A stretch of 64,000 bases of DNA from NCBI GenBank assembly GCA_023333565.1, contig JAJKFH010001792.1, forward strand, positions 248,001 through 312,000, given 5' to 3'. Below the pieces are notes generated by a model. The model was not told where the DNA came from. It searched no databases and worked only from the letters and a program-made list of their open reading frames with translations. Both the position numbers and the translations under genes were made by a program. This document shows, piece after piece, positions 27,871 through 39,448 of the stretch (its first letter is position 1; each line of letters begins with the position of its first letter). Source of the DNA: Puffinus mauretanicus. Lineage: Eukaryota; Chordata; Aves; Procellariiformes; Procellariidae.

Positions 27871-28162
27871 TGTTACATGTGAAAAAAGTATTTGAAAATA
27901 CCTCTGCCACGAATATCCTCTAACAGTCATTAGAAATTCCTTGTTTATGCAAACTTTCCAGCAGTAAACTTACAGGCTAAACTATTCGTAAAAAAATTAA
28001 TACACTGGGAGCAAAAAATATGTATAGTATTTTATTTGAGCAAGTAGTCAATATTTTGTAGACTAGCCCAGCACCGTTCACTATTGGGTTCATTAATTAC
28101 ATCCACTAATTTTTTAGTCCTTGTTCCTGGTACTGAGCACTTATTCATGCATGTTCAGCTAC

Positions 28163-28198
28163 AGTAAAGTCAATGAGATTGCTTGTGACTTTGAGCAC
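28163..28198. repeat. dispersed self-complementary repeat, partial copy
   Basis: 'acagtaaagtcaatgagatt' followed by 'gcttgtgactttgag' gives the GTCAATG.GATT centre and the complementary GACTTTG arm. It matches the layout of the copies at 11084 and 39780, but in short form. Confidence 0.35.
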
Positions 28199-28369
28199 AC
28201 CAGCGGAAGGGCTGTCCCAGCTAACACTGCAGTTTAGAAAACCCAGGCTGCATTTTGATTACACCCCCCACGCTCACCTCTCACAGCCCTCGCTCCGGAA
28301 ACATGGGCTTGCAAATGGTCTCTTGTGGTCCTACTATTGCCACCCTGGTTTCTGAGAGTCCTCCCAACA

Positions 28370-28735
28370 CACACCAGCTCCATCGCATACACGCTCAGCC
28401 ACACTCACCTTCAGCTTCAATCATGCCCTCTTCCCTCCACTAACATGTACTCACTCAGACGCTTTCACATTTGGTTATATACCCAACTCCTGGCACTCAC
28501 ATTGAGTTATGTTCAGAGTGCTACACCCACACTTAATTACAATCACACCCTCACACTCCCCATTCAGTTACACCACCAGTGCTGCCCACCTCCCCCCACA
28601 CTCCATTATAATCACACGTGATTAAACCTGCATTTCTGTACCTACGGTGCAGTCCTTCACTGGCATTCGCATCCACTTATGCTCAACAGCCTTCACTGGG
28701 ACGCACGTCTGCTCATCACATTCATGCACGCATGG
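28370..28735 (+). repeat. degenerate CA-rich minisatellite
   Basis: A strand-biased C/A-rich block in which short units begin with a TTA or CTCA word and end in a CACxC run. Examples of the recurring piece are 'gagttatgttcagagtgcta' at 28504 and 'cagttacaccaccagtgctg' at 28565, 61 bp apart. Intermediate TTA words lie about 30 bp apart, suggesting a diverged unit of about 30 bp or a 61-bp dimer. Frames across it are low-complexity and not coding. Edges are approximate. Confidence 0.5.
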
Positions 28736-31700
28736 AAACACCAGATTTCTTCTTTCATCCTGACAGCAGAGTGTTTTTTAGTTTTTCTTTCAGCCACACA
28801 AAGAGCACCCACTTCTTACCAAGGAACAGAAAGACCTGCTGTTCCTGTGGAATGTTGCCTTCCCAGAAAATCACCTGGAATCCTTATTTCATACCTCCTG
28901 CAGAATGTATGCTGTGGTTGGTTTTATTTTAGTACCTAGCGGGAATGAAAATCAAGGTGCCATTTCAAAAACTGCTGGGCGCTTGAAACAAAAGACAGTT
29001 CCTATCCTCAAGAGATTAGGGCTGTATCTATCTTTCAGCTGGAGAAAGTGACGGAGTTTCTGATGGAGGAGTATGAAGGTCACCTTCTCAATCCCCTGTT
29101 GCATCTATGGAAATGTTATGAAAGCAAATTACTGCTGTTCCCTAACACATGGCCAACCCCTCACCACTGCAGTGACTCGCTGTCCAAGCAGTCTGCAGTC
29201 GTCTGACACAACCTGTATGTATAGACTCTTCTGCATGACTGCATGGCCGTCTTTTGCCATTTGGTAATGATGATGTGCAGGTGAAATCCTTCTTCTCCTA
29301 AAGTCAGCAAAAAGGTTGTTTCAGTGACCAGGGACCTATGGTCTTCCTGATGATAAGACCCATCTCAGAGGTATGTGAAGCCCACACAAATGCTAACAAG
29401 AAATCTGGGCTGCTATGGGACTGTTTTCACCGAATAGATTCAATTCCAGGAACACTAACCATAGTCCTGAATATTAACGAAAGCTTGGAAAGAAAAGAGG
29501 ATAGAAAAAAGATTGTGTATAGACACTTTAGAGGCAGAAACAGAGCAAGTGTCAACTGTACCAACCCATGTGCACCCACATGCACAGACACCTTATTATT
29601 TTTTCCAGTATTTAAAACCCACAGTCAGTCTGAACCAGACTTAAGAGGAAGCTTTGATAATCTGCAGTGTTTTCTAAAGCAGGTTTTGATTTAGAAAGAT
29701 AAAGCAAAGCTCTGACTGAGAAGCCGAATCTCCGATCGCATATTCCTAACAGAGACTTGGACTTGGGTTTTTTTAATCAAGATATAAAATCCCAATGAAA
29801 TTCACACCAGTTCTTCTAAAAGTAATAGCAGGGGGTGGGGGGAAAGAGAAGAAAAAAAAACCAACACAACACAAACCCAAAACCACCCAAACCTAAAAAA
29901 CACCCTGCAGGATGAGACAGAGTCTATGGATAAGTGCCTGCTGCCACAATAGGATACACATGGCCTGTTCAAAGATGCCTTTGCAGGGAGCCAGGCCACA
30001 AATAAAAAAAGACATGTGATGTGGGGTTGAATTGGCCACTTTTTTATTAAATAAACAATTGATCCAAATCAAGTAACTCTAAATCATTTAGGAGGTCTTT
30101 GTTGATCCTGACCAGAACTAATACGTGCAGATAACCTGCACTTGGTCTTATAATTATCATTCCCTGCACAGCTACCACCCATCAGAAATCCCACTTCTGT
30201 GTATCTCGGGAGGCAGGAGGGAAGATGAGAGAGAAGATAGGAAGGGACACAAACAGGAGGAACAATATCTTTTCATCATCCAAGCGTCTTAAGCAGTGTC
30301 TGAGTCTGAACAGATACAAATGGCAAGGGGCGGGGGGGGGACAGTTTCAGTATTACAGGGATGGCACCCCCATTCTGTGCCTACCACCATGTGTTATGCC
30401 CAGTGTTGCATGCAGGGAGGACTAAAATACCATGACTGCTCCTACCATAATTCTTGACAAAGTCGACAGAAGGGGATTAGAAAAATACGAAGGGCAAAAT
30501 GCATCCTGCCATGTGCCCGCAGAAGGATTAAAAGCCAGATCTTTGCTGCAACCTGACGACATTAAAGATGTTATTCCTAACATAAATTATAACGCAACAT
30601 AAGGAAATCAGAGGGTGTTTCACAACAGCAATTGTCATAATCAACAAAGATCAAAAGAGCAACACAGAAAGAATATTTTGACCAAAAGTCTTGCAAAACT
30701 CTCCTATTTGAAGAGGGTGAGATTAAGGTTAGACTGCTGTGAATACTCCAGGCTCAGTCGTGTGATTATTGTGGCTGCAGATAAGTTATTTTGCTCCATT
30801 GTTCTTGGATGACTTTTATGAGTCAGAAACTTTTTGGTCAACATTTTTCAAAGCTGCTGTTGACTGCTTGCTCCTCATTCTTTTTCAGGACCCCATGTTT
30901 TAGCCACCTTAAAGAAGAAAACCTTTTTTTAAAGACATGCTAAATGTCACCACTCCATAGGACAGTCTTATGTGTCCTACAAAAATTGAAGCATTGTGGA
31001 AAATGCAGTTTGACCCTGGTGTAACTAAGATAACACCTGTGAGTTTCTGCCATACATAAGAGAAGGATTAGGGCCAAAAAGCAAAGATCTGGGTTCAGAA
31101 GAGTGAAAAGCATGATGATGACAATAAGGATTACTATTATATCATTTGCTACTAACATGAAATTTTTTTTGAATGATGTCACTGTCTAGGAGGTGTATTC
31201 TTCTTTTCAGCTGGTGATCGGTCAGTGCCTAGAGATGAAGATGGTGTCAAAATATGAAAAATGCCTTCAGAGTAGTAGTTTTCTGGAGACTTGACCCTGG
31301 TGGACTGGTCCCAACCCTGAGGGTCCTTCAGGATCTCAGCAGAGTTCCTGTGGCACCATTGGCATCCCGGTGCTCAGTTAACCTTCTCTTGTGAGTGTTT
31401 TTATGGATTTACACCCAAAATGATCCAGATCAGATATTTGTAGTGGGCTCATTTCCTATGAAGTAAAGGAAAGGAGAAAAAGCAAGCAGCACAATCTGTG
31501 TCATTATTAAAACCAAAAGGATAATCAGGATAGAGCAGAGAGAAACTTTGCAATAAAAAGATCCCAATTAAGATTTGGGGTTTACACTTCTCAAACGGCT
31601 TGTGGGAAAATAATAATAATGACAACAATAAACACAGGAGCAACAAAAATGTGGGATCCCAATGCCTGTGCCCACAGTGAGAATAAAAAATGCAAAGCCT

Positions 31701-31769
31701 GGGCCACCTCGCCTTTAATTTCTTAACTGCTGTTTTGTAAGGCTGTGTCATGCTTCTCAGTTCAAACAC
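28736..31769. other. intergenic DNA, no gene seen
   Basis: Short frames only. A possible old-repeat word ('agacagttcctatcctcaag' near 28992) and short A-, C- or G-runs (29829-29895, 30330-30341) are present. No gene, RNA or intact transposon is recognisable. Confidence 0.5.
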
Positions 31770-31990
31770 GCTTTGGCTCTTTATTATTCATGGGCCTTTT
31801 TCTCAGTCAGTGGTGTTGAATAATAAAACAGCCCAGGATCAAATGGGCCAATTCTCCACGCCTGACACCAACTGCTACTGTTCGCTGGGCTCTGCCAAGC
31901 GTTGCCTCTGATAATGAGTGGGATTTGGTTAAACAGTAAATTAATGAATAATGAAATATCCAGGTTGATCAGTTAGAGAGCACGCTTGCT
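31770..31990. promoter_or_regulatory. candidate conserved non-coding element
   Basis: Repeat-free segment with 'ggctctttattattcatggg', 'gtgttgaataataaaacagc', 'taaattaatgaataatgaaa' and 'ccaggttgatcagttag'. Several AATAAT, TAAT and TGAT words lie close together. It sits exactly at the switch from CpG-poor DNA to the CpG-bearing domain that follows. I judge it an enhancer candidate; this is inference. Confidence 0.3.
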
Positions 31991-32962
31991 TTGCCCCCGG
32001 CCAAACGCTCGGGGCAGAAATTACTCTCAAACGGCACTTGCCTGTGTGCTGGGCTGGATAACTATTTTATAGCCTATTGCTTGACAGGATGTTGGGAAGG
32101 GGGCGAGGGGAAGGGGGGAGGTCGGGGAAGCAAAGCGGGCAGGGCAAGCTCCTTATCACCCCGCACGGAGAGGAGAAGGGGCCGGTTTGGGGCCGTGCAG
32201 ACCCCACTGGGAGGGGGAGAGGGTTGCAGAGCTGAAGGAGCTCGGTATGAGGCTGGGGGAAGGATGAGCTCCCTCCTAGGTCTTCCCCTCTCCTCTCCCA
32301 ACTTTAGCAGGAGATTACCTTGACCCTGGCTATCACTGGGGATAACCCAACTTTTCTACCCCCCCGCCGCATCAGCTGGCAATTCTTGCTTTGCATTAGC
32401 CTTGTCTGAGATTTTTTCTGAGCGGGGACCATCCCTCCTGGCAGGGGTTGTAGCCCACACTGCAGAAAGAGCCTCCCGGAGCCGTGTGTCAGATGTTTTT
32501 GGTAAATAAAAGCGACTGTGAAAGGCTGCCTGCACGGGGATGGGGCAACCGCATATAAACAGGGAGAGATGGAGAAAGCATTGCAACAAGGAGAAAACAA
32601 CCCTGTAAGCCTTCATTTTCTGCAGCGGGAGAGATAAGTAGCTGTAAAATATTTCCCGCAGGTCGTTTAACACAAGTACATAGATGTACACAGATACCCA
32701 CGCATGATTTCTACAGGTAGAGGAGGGGGAAAAGCCCTTCTTGACTTTTCACACCCATCCTCCAGACTTGCACAACGTCCCAGTGTGTGTTTTGGGGCGG
32801 AGGTATTGCTCCACATGGGTGAGAAAACCGCTATAATTATCACTTTTTATCCAGAAGGGAAACTCTCTGTAACCAACTATGCCTTCCCCTTTCTTTTTCT
32901 GATTATTCCTTCCAAACTTTGTAAACAAGCCCCAAACTTCCCAAACCAAGCCAGAGCAAGGA

Positions 32963-33005
32963 GGGGGGTGGGGGGTGGGGAAAAAAAAGCGGGGGGGGAG
33001 GGTGG
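32963..33005 (+). repeat. G-run cluster, G-quadruplex candidate
   Basis: Five G-runs of at least three (6, 6, 4, 8 and 3 Gs), separated by 1-10 bases, lie between 32963 and 33002. This satisfies the usual pattern for intramolecular G-quadruplexes on the plus strand. Similar clusters occur at 32095-32128 and 36526-36555. Confidence 0.7.
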
Positions 33006-35177
33006 AGAAAAAAGAAAACGCTGTTTCCAAAATGCGAGTTTACAGGTCGGGGCTGTTACTTTCGCTCGTCTCATGTCACTCCTAAGTTAAAGTTTAAAGA
33101 AACCTTTGAAGCGTAAGGCAGAAGGAGGTCCCTGCTACGCCTCGGCCATCGTCCCCGTCCTCCCCCGGCAGCTGCCGGGCGCAGGGAAAGCCTCCAGGCT
33201 CCGGGGGCGATGGCAAGGTCCCAGGAAAGCAAGACTGGAGGGGTTGAAACGATAGTCTCCTTCACTTTCTCAGTCTTCTTCACTCATCTCTCTGCAGAGT
33301 GTTTTGTGAGCGTAGGGATGAGCAGCGGGTGAACAGGCGGCTCTCTGGGGCAGGTTAAAGCCGGTGTTTATTTTACTCGTCAAACAAAACCATTTCCCAC
33401 ATTCACCGCCGAATGTTAATATAAAAAACCAGAACTTTTCGTTTTAAAATATTTCACCTCGTTCCTTCCTCTTCGTGTTATTCCAATTTTAAATAGATTT
33501 TTTTAAATCCAGCCTATTTCCGTGAAAAACATTTATCCAAAAATGCTTCCTAGCCCCATTTGCAGTTCTTCCACCACCACCCCTTCCCATTGTCACCAGT
33601 TATTGTACTGTGATTTTCTATACAGAGCTGAAAACAGGCTCCCTTTTTTTCCCAGCCAAACTAGGATCCACTCTGCACTGAAATAAAGCAGCATCAGAGT
33701 GTAGGGGAAACCGGGGCTTACTCTCGTCCCGGTCGTTGCTTACAGTTTTTGGGAAGAGCTCCAGAGCTGGTTTTGCAGGCAACGGCAGCTTTCGGTTAAG
33801 TCACTGGGAGTTTTGCAGGAGCAAAGACTGTCAGGTGATGCTCTGTGCACCAAGAGCGAGGTAAACTATTGTTAGCACCGGTTTCATGAGGCAAAAGATC
33901 CCCCCTGGTACTTTAATGGATTTTTTACAAGGAAGAGAAAGGTCCACACGCATTTCATTCACCTTAGCTTTTTAAGCGAGTATAACTATGGATATCACTG
34001 CAATTGTACCCAATGCTCTTTGTAAATCTCAACACGCGCTAATTTATCACCTGGAAAGAACCGACCGTTTCTGCTTGAAAGGAAATGTTCCTCTCGACCT
34101 GAGGAAAGCATCCTCCTCCCATGTTGTCAGAAGATGACGGCTATTCCGCGCACGCCACTGTTTATTTGATAGCACTAATAATCACCGGCACAGCACCTCC
34201 CCACGCTGGGGAACCGGGGAGGTCACGCTGCACCGGGTAGCGCTCAGGATAGTGTTTGCCTTTGCTTTAAAAACACCTTGCCAAGTGTTAAACCCGTTTT
34301 CTTTTTCTTTTGGTGTTGTGTTGGTTTTGTTGGGGTTTTTTTCTATATGGGGATTTTTTAATTTGCCCCATCCGGGGCAGATCCAGGGCACGGGGAGGTA
34401 AAAGGATTATTGTCTCTGAAAATTCGGGTGAGAAATACACACTCAAACGCACACACACTCCTTTCATTTTAGTGTTGTTTGGAGGAAGCTCCAAAGTAAT
34501 TGCGGTGATTTCGTAATTGCATGAGATTCTGGGTTTTCTTCCTCTGCGTTTTAAGGAGAGAGTATAGAGACACTCTTAACTCGTAAATCCCCAGAGATTT
34601 CCTTCTCCCTCCCCCCAGAAAGCATTCACAGGCAGAGGGGCGACTTGCTGGAAGGGAAATCAGGGCAGCCCTTCCTCCGCTGCCCCGGGGCGCCGGATCA
34701 GGCCCAGGGCCCGGCTGTGGGACCCCAGGGTCGGTGGGATGTGCGGAAAGCAAAGCCCTGCCGTGGGGGGGGGAGCGCCGGGGAGGACCGGCCCTTTGCA
34801 CCGGCTGGAGTCTATTGCAAGGGTTTAATTCCGAAGGCAAAAACGAGGAGCATTTTTTTTTTCCCCTTAACTCATAAAAGTCAGTAGGGGTGTGCGAATG
34901 GGACTGACTCCGCACAACGAAGCGGAGCTACGCGCAGTTGTGACACGACATGTAACACAATGTCCTGGTACATCTGTGCACGTACACAGACACACGTCCA
35001 GCTACAGGGAGAAAATATGTGTGGATGCCTGTTTACGAGAGAGACAGGGAAAACAAAGGAATTCAGTGAATATATTGGTACTGGGGATTATTTAAGACAT
35101 TTGACTAGTTCCATCATAGGGACACCAGATGTTATTTATGAGGTCTTGTATAAATGTGGGCCATACCATGCAGGTGG

Positions 35178-35233
35178 GGAGGGAAAAGGGAAAAAAGAAA
35201 AAAAAAAACGAAAGGGAAAAAAGAAAAAAAAAG
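35178..35233 (+). repeat. A/G-rich low-complexity tract
   Basis: Nearly pure purine run of A-runs and GGGAAAA blocks. It explains the lysine-rich chance frame over it. No function is implied. Confidence 0.85.
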
Positions 35234-35518
35234 GAGTTCACCCCAAAGGGATGAAAGACAAAAAAGATGTTTATGACTATATAAATCAAGGTGAAGTTTT
35301 GTAATGGAAACTAGAACTACCTAGAGTTTAAAAAAGAGACTGGGGCAAGGCAGGAGAGACGGAGAGAAGGTCCCCGCTGGTCATGACTGGGAAAGCAGAT
35401 TATAACATCAGACCGGTGGGGAGGGGAAGTTTTGATGAGCTAGGTTACTGCTGCTATTCATTTATTTTTAACTTTAGCTGGGGGGCGAAGCTAGAAGAGG
35501 AGAAAGACCCGGGGGGCG

Positions 35519-35752
35519 TGGAGAGAGAAAGAGAGAAAGAGAGAAAGAAAGAGAGAGGGAGAAAGAGAGACAGGGAGAAAGAAAGAGAGGAAGAAAGAGA
35601 GAGAAATAGAAAGGAAGAAAGAGAGAAAAAGAGAAAGAGAAAGAGAAAGAGAAAGAAAAAGAGATAGAGATAGAGAGAAAGAAGGAGAAAAGGAAAGAAA
35701 GAAAGGAAGGAAGGAAGGAAGAAAGGAAGGAAGAAAGTGGAGAAGAAAAAAT
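35519..35752 (+). repeat. long GA/GAAA polypurine tract
   Basis: About 230 bp of almost uninterrupted purines made of GAGAGAAA, GAAAGA and GGAAGGAA units. The lower strand is pyrimidine. Such mirror-like tracts can form intramolecular triplexes and are prone to length change. The 161-codon serine/leucine/phenylalanine-rich frame on the minus strand is an artefact of the tract. Confidence 0.92.
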
Positions 35753-36825
35753 GAATCTGATCTTGGCTTGCTGAAGACCTTTGGGAAAATGCAGTGTAGC
35801 AGAGGAGATCAGCAGGAATATTTCTTCTTTCAGACACTATGTTTCCAGACCCACTAGTATCGAACCCACCCCAGGCACCGCCAGCTGCAAGCCGGGGGGA
35901 GCGGGAGGAGAACCCGGCCCCGGGGGAGGCAGGGCTCACCGACAGCCTCCCGGAGCAGCTAACTGTACTTTATTATAAATATATACATATATGTGATTCG
36001 AATTTGCAACCTTGAGACTGTCGCCGGGAACCTGGGAAACGCGGGGTGAGCCCTTCCTCCTCTCGTCGGGTCCCATTTTAAAGGGAGCCCTCGTTTTCCA
36101 CAAGCGGGTGCTTCTGCTGAGTTATAAGAGCTTTCCCTGGTGCATTTTTTTTAATCCCCTTTTTACATAACTGTTGCACAGTTCTTGGACAACAGAGAAA
36201 CTTCCTGATTCTCCCCACGTCCCCCAAACAACCCTCTCAGACTCCGCTGGGATCTGCGAGAGCTGTTTTGAAAGGTTTCATGCAAAACATATGCTCTACT
36301 AAAAATAATATCGTCGGTGCGATTAAAACAAAAGAAAACAAAACAAACTAAAAAAGCATGGCATGCAGCCTGGCTTTTGGAAATCAGCTCCAGTGTCGCT
36401 GGTCTTCCCAGCACTCCCTGCCCGCGGGCATCCTTCACCCCACACCTGCCCGCAGCTGGGTCAAAGGGGCTGGGGAGGTTTGGGGGGGCCCCGCTCCTCA
36501 CCCTGCAAAGCCCCGGTAAAAAGGAGGAAAGGGGGGGGAGGGGGGCGGTGGGGATTCCCTTTTCTCTTTTGCTCGCAGCTCTGCTGCTCGCCCCCCCACC
36601 TCGTTTTTCCCCTGCTCGGACCCCGGGAGCTGCTGCCCCCGATGTCCCCCTCCCACCCGCTCCCTCCATCCCGGGCCCCCCAAACTTGCTCCGGGCGCTT
36701 TTGCCATCACACCACGGAGAGAAAGTAGGTCACGGCTGAGTCCAAGCCTGGCTGAAGCCGAGGCAGCCGAGCCTCGAAAGCTTCTCCATAAAATAGACTT
36801 TGGGGTCGCCGTTTGCAATGGTTTT

Positions 36826-36870
36826 GGTTTTTTTTTTTTTTATTATTATTATTATGATGATGATGATTTA
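36826..36870 (+). repeat. poly-T, (TTA)n and (GAT)n compound microsatellite
   Basis: A T-run of about 14 is followed by five to six TTA units and then four GAT units. It is a compound simple repeat typical of slippage. Confidence 0.9.
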
Positions 36871-37408
36871 TTTTGGACACCTTGGGCGATCAGCTGAGTC
36901 GGCTCCTGTAGTCCAAGCTGGAAGGAGAGGGAGAAGGGAGGTAGTTTGGGAGATGGAGGTGGGGATGGATTTTTTTTTTGCTATTCCCCCACCCCTCTCC
37001 GAGAGAAATATTAAGTTGCAAAAACCGATCCACCGCCTGGTACGGCTCCTGCATCTCTCCGTCTGCCCTCTTAAATTACCGCTCTCTCTAATAACCAACA
37101 GATAAAACCCAACCCAGACAAGACTTCAGAGCGGCTATTTAACTAAAATAGTTCACCGCAGTAAAAGCGGTGCTCTAAACCGGTTTCCACCCTCAGGGCT
37201 CCCTGTTCGAGCACACGTGTGTGTTTGTTTTCAGGGTGACTGTGCGGAGGGTTAAATTGACAGTCCCTTCCAGCCTCTGATTTACAGGCAAAAAAAAAAA
37301 AAGGTGCTTTCTATAATAACTCTGGGGAAAAAAAAAAAAAAAACAACAAAACCCTAAACCCCTAATCTGCCCTCCCCTCCTCCTTCACCCAAGCGCAGGG
37401 TAAACCCC

Positions 37409-37428
37409 GAGTCACTCCGGAGTGACTC
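37409..37428. promoter_or_regulatory. perfect 20-bp palindrome
   Basis: GAGTCACTCCGGAGTGACTC equals its own reverse complement. Flanking CCC and CGGG extend the symmetry apart from one extra C. Each arm carries a GAGTCAC/GTGACTC word close to the AP-1/bZIP half-site class. It may be a dimeric transcription-factor site or a cruciform-prone sequence. It lies about 0.5 kb beyond the candidate 3' end of TFAP2B. Confidence 0.5.
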
Positions 37429-37639
37429 CGGGTTAGCGCCGGGGATCCGGATCTCCCCTCAGCTCTTCTTCACCAGTGTCGATTACAGACCTAAATAAAG
37501 CCCATTTGGGAACGGAGGGGAGGGGGGAAGGTGGAGGAAGAAGTTGTTTTGGTTTAAATATTTCCTTTTGCTAATTAGTGGTGCTGCAACTGTAGACCTA
37601 AAGGTAGAAAATAATCCCGCGTTGTGAATACGAACATCA

Positions 37640-37700
37640 CTCCCGATCTGTATATAAGAGTATATATATATACACATATACACACTCACATCCACGTATA
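37640..37700 (+). repeat. TA/CA-rich microsatellite
   Basis: 'gtatatataagagtatatat' is followed by 'atacacatatacacactcac'. Imperfect dinucleotide repeat. Confidence 0.75.
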
Positions 37701-37887
37701 CATAAGTGAAACGTACAGTAACAGTAACACAGCAGTGGGGAAAAAAAAAATAACGTTTCCTGATATTGAAGGCTTACATAACATTTTGTTTTAATGGCTA
37801 ATACTTTAAAAAGAAAAAGAAGGTTTATTCCTAATTCAGCTGGTAAAAGCAAAATGAAACGAAAGCTCACGTTAACATGACATGAGG

Positions 37888-37893
37888 TTTATT
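37888..37893 (-). promoter_or_regulatory. distal polyadenylation signal candidate (AATAAA)
   Basis: On the minus strand the context is 'cctgtaataaacctcatgtc', followed by a T- and G-containing stretch, which suits a cleavage site near 37870. It would give a 3' UTR of about 5.6 kb. Other AATAAA hexamers upstream are alternatives. Confidence 0.35.
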
Positions 37894-37988
37894 ACAGGTC
37901 TGCTTAGAATGAAGAGGTAAGAGTGGTAAAAATATGGACACTTTTGAGTCAGACAGAAATAAAATACCAACATTTCTGAGAAGCAATA

Positions 37989-37994
37989 TTTATT
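37989..37994 (-). promoter_or_regulatory. polyadenylation signal candidate (AATAAA)
   Basis: On the minus strand 'gacaataaatattgcttctc' follows a long A-run. The run raises the risk that cDNA ends mapped here would be internal-priming artefacts. Plausible, but weaker than a site with GT-rich downstream sequence. Confidence 0.25.
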
Positions 37995-38431
37995 GTCTTT
38001 TTTTTTTTTTTTTTTTTAATGTAGAGACATGTCCTGGATTTCCCCAAAGCCTAGATTGGGAAAATAAAGACTTCTTGGCGTTATAAGTAAATCCGTCTGC
38101 AGAATCGAAGCAGCACCAACATTCAAAAAAACTGAAGAGGAAAATACAACAAAACACAACAATCTCTTTTTTTTTTATTCTTATTCTTATTATTTATGTA
38201 AATCAGGTCATCACTGGACAAGAAACCAATTTCTACCCATTACCATAACAGCTTGTCTATAAAGAACAGAAAAGATTCAGATAGGATACTATCTAGTCAA
38301 GCGGGATTTTTTTTGTTGGTTTTGTTTTTTCTTTTTTGCTTGTTTTTTTTTTTTCTTTTTGTTTTTAAATTCCCCCACCCATTCACAGAGGTATAGATTC
38401 ACAGATAAATAACCCAAAAACTACTTGCTCG

Positions 38432-38475
38432 CCATATTTACACATTCCCGTTAAATTAAGCATAAATAAATATAT
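38432..38475 (-). promoter_or_regulatory. AU-rich stretch with Pumilio-type motif
   Basis: On the minus strand 'tgtatatatttatttatg' (AU-rich-element-like) is followed about 20 bp later by TGTAAATA at 38435-38442, which fits the UGUANAUA Pumilio consensus. If transcribed as TFAP2B 3' UTR, these could tune mRNA stability. Short motifs also occur by chance. Confidence 0.3.
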
Positions 38476-39442
38476 ACAAACTCAATACTGAATGCCTCTC
38501 CGCATTTCTTCTCAGGAAGAGTCGATAAAACTGATATTTCTCACTGCATGGTCAGATTTTTCAAGAAGAGGAGGTGAAAGGGATCGTTTGGGGCATAAAA
38601 GGAGAAATTTTTTTTTCTTTCATCTTTGCAGTTTCTCATTCGCTTTTTCAGAGCTTTGCATTTGTTTGGGGTTGTTTTCCTTTATTTCTCGCTGGCACAC
38701 AACGTTTCGTCTCTCTCGAAATGTTCAGGCGTTTGCCAGTGTGTTTGGGGATATTTTCTTTTACTTTTTCCCTTTGTATAAGAAAATATACTATTTGTAA
38801 AAAGCCTACGGTCTCTCTCACACGGGGAAGCCGGAGGGGAGGGGGAGTTTGGCCGGATCGATCTGGCAATGCTTACGGCAGCTGAAACGAGCACCAAATT
38901 CTCCGAGAAACGTATTAAAACAGAGACTAACAGGTCTGCGTGATAAACCAGTCAGAAAGAGATGAGCAGGGGAAGGGAATAAGCCCTTTGGGCACAGCTA
39001 AAGGTCTTAAAACCATCCTCCCTCCCCTCCCTCCCAGCCCCAAATGCAAATTTGGGGATTTTGAGGGAGGTTGGTCTGGGATGCAAAGGGACTTGAAACA
39101 GCTTCTCACAGAGAATTTCTATTAGGTGGGACAAGACACGACCCGATTTTAAAGAAATCATCGGGTTGTAAAAGGATTCCCATAAAATTGGCTTCTTGTT
39201 TCCTTCACACCTTGTGTGAATAACAACCAGGAAAAAAAAAAAAAAAGTCAGGGAACGTATGAAAACAAAGATCTTTCCAATGGAAAATAGAGAATTGTTA
39301 CTAAAAAAAAAAAAAAGTGAGACTAAGAATGAAATACAATTTACAGCAACCCACCTGTTTGGTTTGAAAACAAACTTTTCACGGTCTCTCCTCAAACTTT
39401 TCCCTTGAGTTAAAAAGCAAAGCTGCCATGTTAATCCTCCTG

Positions 39443-39448
39443 TTTATT
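39443..39448 (-). promoter_or_regulatory. polyadenylation signal candidate (AATAAA)
   Basis: On the minus strand 'atcaataaacaggagg' gives a 3' UTR of about 4.0 kb, in the range known for TFAP2B mRNA. The downstream GT-richness is weak. Confidence 0.3.

Larger units (their letters stand above)
31991..37869. other. CpG-bearing, G-run-rich domain without recognised exon
   Basis: Compared with the preceding 31 kb this stretch has frequent CpG words and long G or C runs, especially at 31990-32300, 33130-33240, 34660-34930, 35860-36060 and 36400-36700. Open frames over it (up to 168 codons, 36163-36669 minus) are by-products of GC-rich or purine-rich composition and match no family I know. Possible readings are a CpG-island valley of a Polycomb-regulated locus, or the promoter of an unannotated non-coding RNA. 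Simple repeats inside it are listed separately. Confidence 0.5.

Noticed and set aside
35454..35939. 161-codon open frame on the minus strand
   Set aside because: Translation of the complement of a GA-rich tract (Ser/Leu/Phe repeats); no protein family signature.
36163..36669. 168-codon frame on the minus strand in GC-rich DNA
   Set aside because: Stop-poor because of GC content and G-runs. The overlapping plus-strand frames are equally open, and no domain is recognisable.
37981..38022. Processed pseudogene or retrogene tail suggested by the long T-run
   Set aside because: No coding remnant is joined to it on the expected side and no flanking duplication is visible. A plain homopolymer is the simpler reading.
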